A DNA stretch of 64,000 nt from Azolla caroliniana (lineage: Eukaryota; Polypodiophyta), in contig JBHGNT010000010.1 in the NCBI GenBank assembly GCA_043228905.1, forward strand, positions 10,292,001-10,356,000, given 5' to 3'. The notes under the pieces were generated by a model. It had not been told where the DNA came from. It did no database searches and worked only from the letters and a program-made list of their open reading frames with translations. Position numbers and translations under genes: made by a program. Below are positions 57,725 to 64,000 of this stretch, one piece after another; positions within the stretch are counted from its first letter, which is position 1; each line of letters opens with the position of its first letter.

Positions 57725-60700
57725 TAGGGGGAGAATCAACCAACCCAATCCTTTGTCGGCATGCAACAAGTTTTTCCATTGATAGGATTTTAGTGAACAT
57801 GTCTGATCCATTTTCATTAGTATGGATCTTTGCTAACGCAAATTTATTTTCTTCCACTTTCTCTCACAACCAATGATACCTTCTTTGAATGTGCTTCGTA
57901 CGGGAATGATAGGCAACATTCTTAGCCAAATGAATAGCACTCTGATTATCACAATGAAGCAAGAACCGTTCTTGCTTCATTCTTAGTTTGCTTAAGAAGT
58001 CTCTCATACAAATCACTTATTTTCCGGCTTCCACTGCAGCCATATACTCAGCCTCTGTGGTTGACAAAGCCACAGTCTTTTGCAATCTTGATTGCCATGA
58101 CACGGCTCCCCCTGAATAAGTCATCACATACCCTGATGTGGATCGGTTGGAGTCTACATCACTTGACATATCAGAATCTGTGAAACCTTCTAGAATAGGT
58201 TTCTCTGAACCATATCTAAGGCATACCCTCAAAGTTCCTCTTAGATATCTAAGTATCCATTTTACGGCTGCCCAATACTCCTTTCCGGGATTACTCATGT
58301 AGCGACTAACTGTCCCAACAGCAAATGCAATGTCCGGCCTCATGCAAACCATAGCATACATAAGACTACCGACAGTAGAGGCATATGGCACTCTCCTCAT
58401 CTCTGCCTTATCTTTCTTAGTTTTCGGACATTGACCTGAATTTAACTTATAGTCCACCGACAATGGAGATCCGACAGATTTTGCATTGTACATGTTAAAC
58501 CTTTGCAAAACTTTTGTCACATACTTCTCTTGTGACAGCCATAGCATGTTTTTAGTCCTGTCTTGGACTATATGCATTCCCCAAATCTGTTTTGCTGGTC
58601 CTAAGTCTTTCATGGCAAACGATTTGCTCAATGCTTTCTTTAAGCTTGCAATCTTTTTAACATCCTGTCCAACAACCAACATATCATCCACATACAACAA
58701 CAGAATAAGAAAATCACCTTCATTATACATTTTCACAAATACACAATGATCAGCTTGTGTTTTGTGGAATCCATGTTCCAACATGAAGGACTCAAATTTC
58801 TTATACCATTATCGTGGAGCTTGCTTTAGAGCATACAAGCTTTTCCTCAGCCTGCACACGAGGTTCTCTTTTCCTTTTACCTCAAAGCCCTCCGGCTGTT
58901 GCATATAAATTTCCTCTTCTAGCTCACCGTGCAAGAAAGCTGTTTTAACATCCAACTGTTCTATTTCAAGATTCATACTAGCATCCATACTCAAAACAAT
59001 TCGGATAGAGGTCATCTTGACAACTGGAGCAAAAATCTCATCGAAATCAACACCTTTTTTTTGTTGGAAACCCTTTACGACAATGCGAGCCTTATACCTG
59101 GGTGTACTTCCATCTTCACCTGTCTTTAATTTGTAGACCCATTTGTTTCTAAGTGCCTTCTTACCATCAAGCAACTCCATTAACTCATAGGTTAGGTTCT
59201 CATTCAAGGAATCCATTTCTTCTTGCATGGCATTATACCATTTCTCCTTGTGTACATCAGTCATGGCCTCTTCATAGCATTTTGGTTCCCCTTCATCAGT
59301 CAAGAGGATATATTGACTCGTTGGATATCGAGAGGAGGCCTTCCTTTGTCTTCGTGGATATCTTCTTCCTTCGATAACTGGCTCAGATTCGCTTTCTTCC
59401 AACAGCTCATCTTCCGACTCCGATTCCTGTGCATCAATCTGCTGTTGGGTGTCAACCGACTCAGGTTCGACTTCATCAACCAGCTGTTGTCTGTCGGTTG
59501 GTTGTGTGGGAGTGGGATCGACTTGTGTCGACTCCATAACGGTAGTCGATTAGGAAGGCGACTCTGGTCTTTGTTGTTTCGAGTCCTCGATTGTCTTATC
59601 TTCCATCAATATGACATCTCGACTTCTTATCACTTTCTTATAAAGGAGATCCTACATTCTGTACACGAACTTGTCTTCCGAGTACCCCAAGAATATACAA
59701 GGTTTGGACTTGCTGTCCAGCTTTGACCTCTGATCTTTAGCAACATGTACATAGGCCAAACATCCAAACACCTTTAAGTGCTGATAGGATACATTCCTTC
59801 CTATCCACACCTTTTGTCGTACATTCCCCTTCAGGGGCACTGATGGAGACCTGTTTATGAGATAAACAACCGTCAACATTGCCTCAGCCCAATACGACTT
59901 TGGCAATTTTGCATGCGCCAACATGCTTCTTACCCTTTCCATAATAGTCCTATTCATTCTTTCTGCTACACCATTTAGCTTAGGTGTCTTCGGCACTATA
60001 TACTCAAGTGCTGATAGGATACATTCCTTCCTATCCACACCTTTTGTCGTACATTCCCCTTCAGGGGCACTGATGGAGACCTGTTTATGAGATAAACAAC
60101 CGTCAACATTGCCTCAGCCCAATACGACTTTGGCAATTTTGCATGCGCCAACATGCTTCTTACCCTTTCCATAATAGTCCTATTCATTCTTTCTGCCACA
60201 CCATTTAGCTTAGGTGTCTTCGGCACTATATACTCAAGTTTGATGCCTTGAGTCTTGCAATACATCTCAAATTGGCCCCTATACTCACCACCATTATCTG
60301 TCCAGATTCTCTTTCTACCCTTGCATGAAACTCTTTAAAGACCGACAATACTTGGTCTTTAGACACCAACACATAAGCCCATACCTTCCTACCGAAGTCA
60401 TCAATAAATGTGACAAAATATTGTCCACCACGATGTGATGGGGCATCCACATAACACACATCTGTGTGAACCAGCTCTAAGGCACACTCTCTCCTCATCG
60501 GAGGCCTAGAGTGAAAGGTTGTTCTATTTTGCTTTCCAGCCAAGCAGCCCACACACTTCTCCAAGTGTATTCCTTTCACCTCTGTTAGAAAATCCTTTTC
60601 CGCAAGGATATGCATTCCCCTTTCGCTCATGTGTCTGAGCCTTTTATGCCACAGCTCACCATCTGAACCAGCCACTACATTTGCTTCATCTCGGCACAAT

Positions 60701-61932
60701 TTGGCATGCATTACATACAGTGTATTTTGTTTTTGAGCTCAAGCCACAATCAAGCTCCCTTTATAGAACTTCCATGTACCACTTCGAAAACTACCACTGT
60801 AGCCTTTGTCGTCTAGCCGTCCAGCCGATATCAGATTCAATCTGACATCCGAAACATGGCGTACATCCTTCAATATCAACCTGCAGCCAATAGATGTTAG
60901 CAAACACACGGTTCCTATGCCCACAATCTTGCATTCACCGTCATTTCCCATCCTAAGGTAACCATAGTCACCGGTTGTGTAAGACGAGAAACATTCTCTT
61001 TTGGGAGTTAGGTGAAATGAAGCACCAGAATCTACTACCCATGAGCACTCAGCATTTTCTAGGTTCACACTACCTTGTTCACAGATAAATAACATCTCTT
61101 CTTCACTAGTTGCAATGGCTGAGGTGTTTTTATCATCAGAAATTTTCTTGGGTTCGATCTCATCAACCATGCCTTTGTCCTTCCTAAGGTGTCGGCAATT
61201 CTTTTGGAAGTGACCAGGCTTCCCACAATAGAAGCATGTAGGTCTTCCTCTAGATTTCGACCTTGCGTAAAACCTATCTTCATTTGGACTTCTGTGTTCT
61301 CTTCTACCTCTACTAAGTTCTTGGGTCACATAAGCCTCCGATTGAGACAAGGCAATTTTATCCTTTCTTCTTGTCTCTTCATTCAAAATGGTAGTCTTTA
61401 CTATTTGTAAAGATAGGTTGTCTTCTTTACATGAAGTGTTGAGTGTCACTATTAAGTTTTCCCAACTATCCGGTAGAGTACATAGTAGTAGTGTGGCCTG
61501 CATAACATCATCTAATGGGAACTTCGCTGAGGCTAACTGATTTACCAGTCCCATAAAAGTACTGATGTGCTCTACAATGCTCTCCCCATCTACATACTTT
61601 AGTCTCACTATCTTCCTCATCAAGAAAGTTTTATTTAAGGCATTTTTCCTTTAATAGAGAGTAGAGATTTTATGCCATAACTCGAAGGCATTGGTATCAC
61701 TTGCCACATGTTGTAGGACGCTAATGTCTACACATTGTCTCATAGTTGCCACTGCCTTTCTATTCAGAATTTTCCACTCTGATTCTATCACCGCTCTTGG
61801 TATATCCTTATTTTCTATAGGCTCATATAGGTCTTTGACTATCAAAAGATTTTCCATTTTGATCTTCCAACCCGAGTAGTTTTGTGAGTTTAGGACAATC
61901 ATCCCCGGAAAGCCACTCACACCCCCTTCCAT
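57725..61932 (-). pseudogene. COP3 gag-pol (decayed)
   Basis: Gag starts at 61932 (MEGGVSGFPGMIVLNSQNYS) and has a stop near 61650. The CCHC knuckle is CFYCGKPGHFQKNC (near 61200). Protease is WVVDSGASFHLT. Integrase runs from HKRLRHMSERGM and CVGCLAGK through ELVHTDVC and GVAERMNRT; a 230-bp duplication shifts the frame. RT has NKWVYKLKTGEDG, DVKTAFLHGELEEEIYM, a stop near 58806 after LKQAPR, and YVDDMLV. RNase H has STSGYVM and TTEAEYMAA, a stop at 58017, then CDNQSAIHLAKN and DMFTKILS to about 57730. The frame also breaks near 59536-59655. Non-functional. Confidence 0.9.
59775..60234 (-). repeat. Two tandem 230-bp copies in COP3 integrase
   Basis: Unit 59775-60004 repeats at 60005-60234 with one visible difference (CTACACC versus CCACACC). 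The junction shares CAAGTG/CAAGTT. Because 230 is not a multiple of three, it shifts the frame. Young event. Confidence 0.95.
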
Positions 61933-61936
61933 CTAA

Positions 61937-61955
61937 AACCTATGCTCTAATACCA
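61937..61955 (-). promoter_or_regulatory. COP3 primer-binding site (initiator Met tRNA type)
   Basis: Minus strand TGGTATTAGAGCATAGGTT, 3 nt after the 5' LTR; one mismatch from the usual TGGTATCAGAGC. Confidence 0.88.
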
Positions 61956-61958
61956 GTT

Positions 61959-62748
61959 TGATAAGATTTCACTCAGACATGGATTACAAAATAACCTTAG
62001 ACACAAACTGAAAGTAAAGAGTAAGACAAGATTTACATGGAAAATCCTGATTTCAGGGAAAAACTACGGAACAAAAATTCACTATGATAGAAAGACAGAA
62101 TACAACCACTGAATAAAAGAACATGTACTGGTCTGAATGTTCTCTGATACCACGATTTCAGATGAGCATACCAAACCCTAATGCGTAGGTGTCTTTCCTG
62201 TTCGAAGCTCCCCTTGGCTTCTTAGTTCTTGTCTTTCTTCCCTTTTGTTCTTCACCCTTTTCTTTACACACACTCAACTTTTCTTATTGCGTTCTCACAG
62301 CCACTACTGTGTATATACACAGTCGTCTTCTGAGTCACACTTCTCTTCTACAACTCGTTTTTCGCTCTGCAGACTCTCGCGCCTAAAACACACACAATTA
62401 TAAAATTCCACTCACTTGAGTTTACTATATATGTATAGCTACACTCACTACTTTTACTTTGGGTCATTTATCCCACATACAAAGGCAACGAATGCCTCTT
62501 AGCATATATGTATACTAACCCACATACACATAGATGTGAAGAGAAGTATGTATATATGGGTATCCACATTTGAGTTCCCTTCAACTCTTGGCATGGTTTG
62601 GCTTTTTGGCCACGTCGCGTCTCGGGTTGACTCCTTTGCACGGTTCGGCCGCGCGCCGTGTCTTGGGTCGATTGTGCACGGGTCGGCTCTTCGGCCGATT
62701 TCGGCTTTTCAGCCCACTCCCCCGTAAGGAGGGACAATTTTACACAAC
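61959..62748 (-). repeat. COP3 5' LTR (790 bp)
   Basis: Plus-strand start TGATAAGATTTC. The end reads ACACAACG, with the terminal base mutated, and is followed by duplication ATTAA. It is shorter than the other LTR through loss of CGGCCG-type units near 62640. Confidence 0.92.
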
Positions 62749-62753
62749 GATTA

Positions 62754-63825
62754 ACCACTTTCCATAGTGTGAGATCCTTCACACTATGCCCTGAGGCACT
62801 TAAGGAAGTAGATCCACCATGTTCTATTTCATGATCAATACATTCATCTCCTTGATCAATGAAGATCATTCAAGATCATTTCTGTGCATCATTATAGCTT
62901 CAATTATTCTATTTGAGAGAGCATTTCTTATATTTGCTCTGATGGAACCATTGTCCCAGATTCTTTGCAACCTTCTAACTCTGCATGATAGTGTTGCATG
63001 ATTAAAGACAGACTTGTGGATAGTAGTGCATATGCTATGATACATATCCAGGCCACAATGAACCCATATTTGACATATAATGTCCTAAGGGTTGTGTGAT
63101 GTATTAAGATGGCACATACCCATAGCGTGGACCATGGAACATATGTTGTTGCCTATTCTCAGCAACTATGCCCCCAAAAGCTAGAGCTATGGAAGCTCTC
63201 GAGGGTTTTCTATGGGTCCTAGGAACAATAGAGGGGAGGGGAAGAAGGTAGAACCAGAGGGAGAAAGCAACAAATCAATAAAGAATAGGGGAAGGATCAG
63301 AGGAGGGGTAACCGGCTATGCCGGAGAAGAAGCAGCAGAAGAAGAATATGCAGGTAGTACTCATGTGGGGAGAAAAGCATCTCTAGGGGTGGGGAAGGTG
63401 AGGAAACGCTAATAGAGGTCGCCATAGCTCGATCAGGGAAGGGTGGAGGAACTCAGATTTCTTGAGGACAATGTAGCATATGCAGATTTCGATGATCTGG
63501 ATCCCTACAGAAGAAGAAGAAGAAGAAGTGGGAAGTGCTCCTACGTCGGAGGGCTAGACTCTCTCTCTCTCTCTCTCTCAATCACATGCTTATCATTGTC
63601 ACCACTCCTGTTGTAAGTGAAACGGCCATTTGTTGCGGACTTAAGCCATGGACAAAAGCAACAATGCTGATATGTATCTTCTCCTTCCCTATGAGTGTAG
63701 ATACCCGCAAATCGTAGAACAAGGTAAATGAGAATTAGGGAGAGGGAGAGAGAGAAATGCACACATATATCCACAAACGCTGAGACGTTGAGAGGAAGAG
63801 GGTGACTTCCTGTGAAGGGAGGGTT
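62754..63825 (-). other. LARD internal region, 5' part
   Basis: Unassigned. It holds a perfect 10-bp hairpin CATAGTGTGA/TCACACTATG (62763-62788), a (GAA)n run near 63511 and a (CT)n run near 63551. On the minus strand an ATG at 63426 opens MATSISVSSPSPPLEMLF for about 40 residues. It looks like a gene start but is too short to support. Confidence 0.4.
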
Positions 63826-63843
63826 GTCCGTTCAGGCGTGCCA
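63826..63843 (-). promoter_or_regulatory. LARD primer-binding site
   Basis: Minus strand TGGCACGCCTGAACGGAC, 4 nt after the LTR end, the same core and spacing as OTA3. Confidence 0.65.
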
Positions 63844-63847
63844 GAAG

Positions 63848-63942
63848 TGTTGTTGGGGTGGCTTCACCCCCATCCCAAGGGGAGTTACATGAGAGAGAAA
63901 GAAGGAGAGTGAAACAAGGATGACACCAAAATTATTGGGAAA
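63848..63942 (-). repeat. LARD 5' LTR, U5/R end only
   Basis: TGTTGTTGGGGTGG, then GCTTCACCCCCATCCC and GTGAAACAAGGATGACACC match the other LTR, but 19-20 bp including one hairpin arm are missing. Homology ends near 63942. Confidence 0.75.
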
Positions 63943-64000
63943 TCGGTCCCTCTGGATGGGATCTGACTATGAATGGAGAAGAACCAGTGAGAACCGGAAG
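63943..64000. other. Unassigned window edge
   Basis: No longer resembles the LARD LTR. Either another insertion begins here or the LTR is truncated. Nothing recognised. Confidence 0.4.

Larger units (their letters stand above)
56852..62748 (-). mobile_element. COP3: near-complete Ty1/copia retrotransposon
   Basis: LTRs are 56852-57705 and 61959-62748, with target duplication ATTAA at 56847-56851 and 62749-62753. Minus-strand order is LTR, initiator-Met-type primer-binding site, gag, protease, integrase, RT, RNase H, polypurine tract, LTR. It is full length apart from stops and a 230-bp tandem duplication in integrase. It differs from the COP1/COP2 family. Confidence 0.93.
44783..63942 (-). 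mobile_element. LARD: non-autonomous LTR element without gag-pol
   Basis: The 3' LTR (minus orientation) is 44783-45117 and the 5' LTR starts at 63847/63848 and is recognisable to about 63942. Orientation follows the TATA box CTATAAAAACCCC on the minus strand, the primer-binding site TGGCACGCCTGAACGGAC 4 nt inside the right LTR and the pre-LTR block inside the left LTR. After removing the MITE (with OTA4) and COP3 the internal region is about 2.2 kb with no retroviral coding. The 5' and 3' signals match OTA3, a plausible helper type. Confidence 0.72.

Noticed and set aside
63212-63412. 66-codon plus-strand ORF near the right edge
   Set aside because: Gly/Glu/Lys-rich, no motif, no context; random frame in LARD cargo.

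Overview
This is nuclear DNA from a plant with a large, repeat-rich genome. Almost every base belongs to nested LTR retrotransposons of types known from plants: Ty3/gypsy families with an extra ORF after pol (Athila/Tat-like, called OTA here), a chromovirus-derived element, a second gypsy family (GYP1) and Ty1/copia elements. I recognise no intact host gene, tRNA or rRNA gene. The species cannot be named from the sequence.

Left nest (1-42937). The container is OTA2, a decayed minus-strand gypsy element whose 5' LTR ends at 42937 and whose 3' end lies left of the window. COP1 (copia, 3615-18665) is inserted in it. COP1 itself holds GYP1a (1-3614, in gag) and the young minus-strand element OTA1 (6768-16624, in reverse transcriptase, target duplication GACTG). 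OTA2 is split again by CHR (23227-40627, duplication GAGTG). CHR holds OTA3 (24464-39958, duplication AGGAC). OTA3 holds a solo LTR (25357-25885, duplication CTGGC) and GYP1b (32800-39784, duplication ACGT). Nesting is four levels deep, and most junctions can be read to the base.

Right nest (42938-64000). About 800 bp of AT-rich unassigned DNA is followed by a minus-strand copia remnant (COP2). Next comes a non-autonomous minus-strand LTR element (LARD, 44783 to about 63942) without gag or pol. It contains an hAT-like MITE (45837-56426), which contains OTA4 (45943-56009), and the copia element COP3 (56852-62748).

OTA4 is the key element. Its two 372-bp LTRs look identical, its 5-bp target duplication is intact, its gag-pol is open over 1921 codons with all catalytic residues present, and a second 1039-codon ORF lies between pol and the 3' LTR. 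OTA1-OTA4 share four features I would follow up: (i) a downstream coiled-coil protein (ORF3) with conserved N- and C-terminal domains; (ii) an A- or purine-rich tract between pol and ORF3; (iii) in the three copies whose 3' end is visible, no purine tract at the 3' LTR but a conserved block of about 40 bp ending in GGCGTGCCA, the inverse of a TGGCACGCC primer-binding site; (iv) two alternative primer-binding-site types upstream. Together these suggest an unusual replication and expression scheme in this group.
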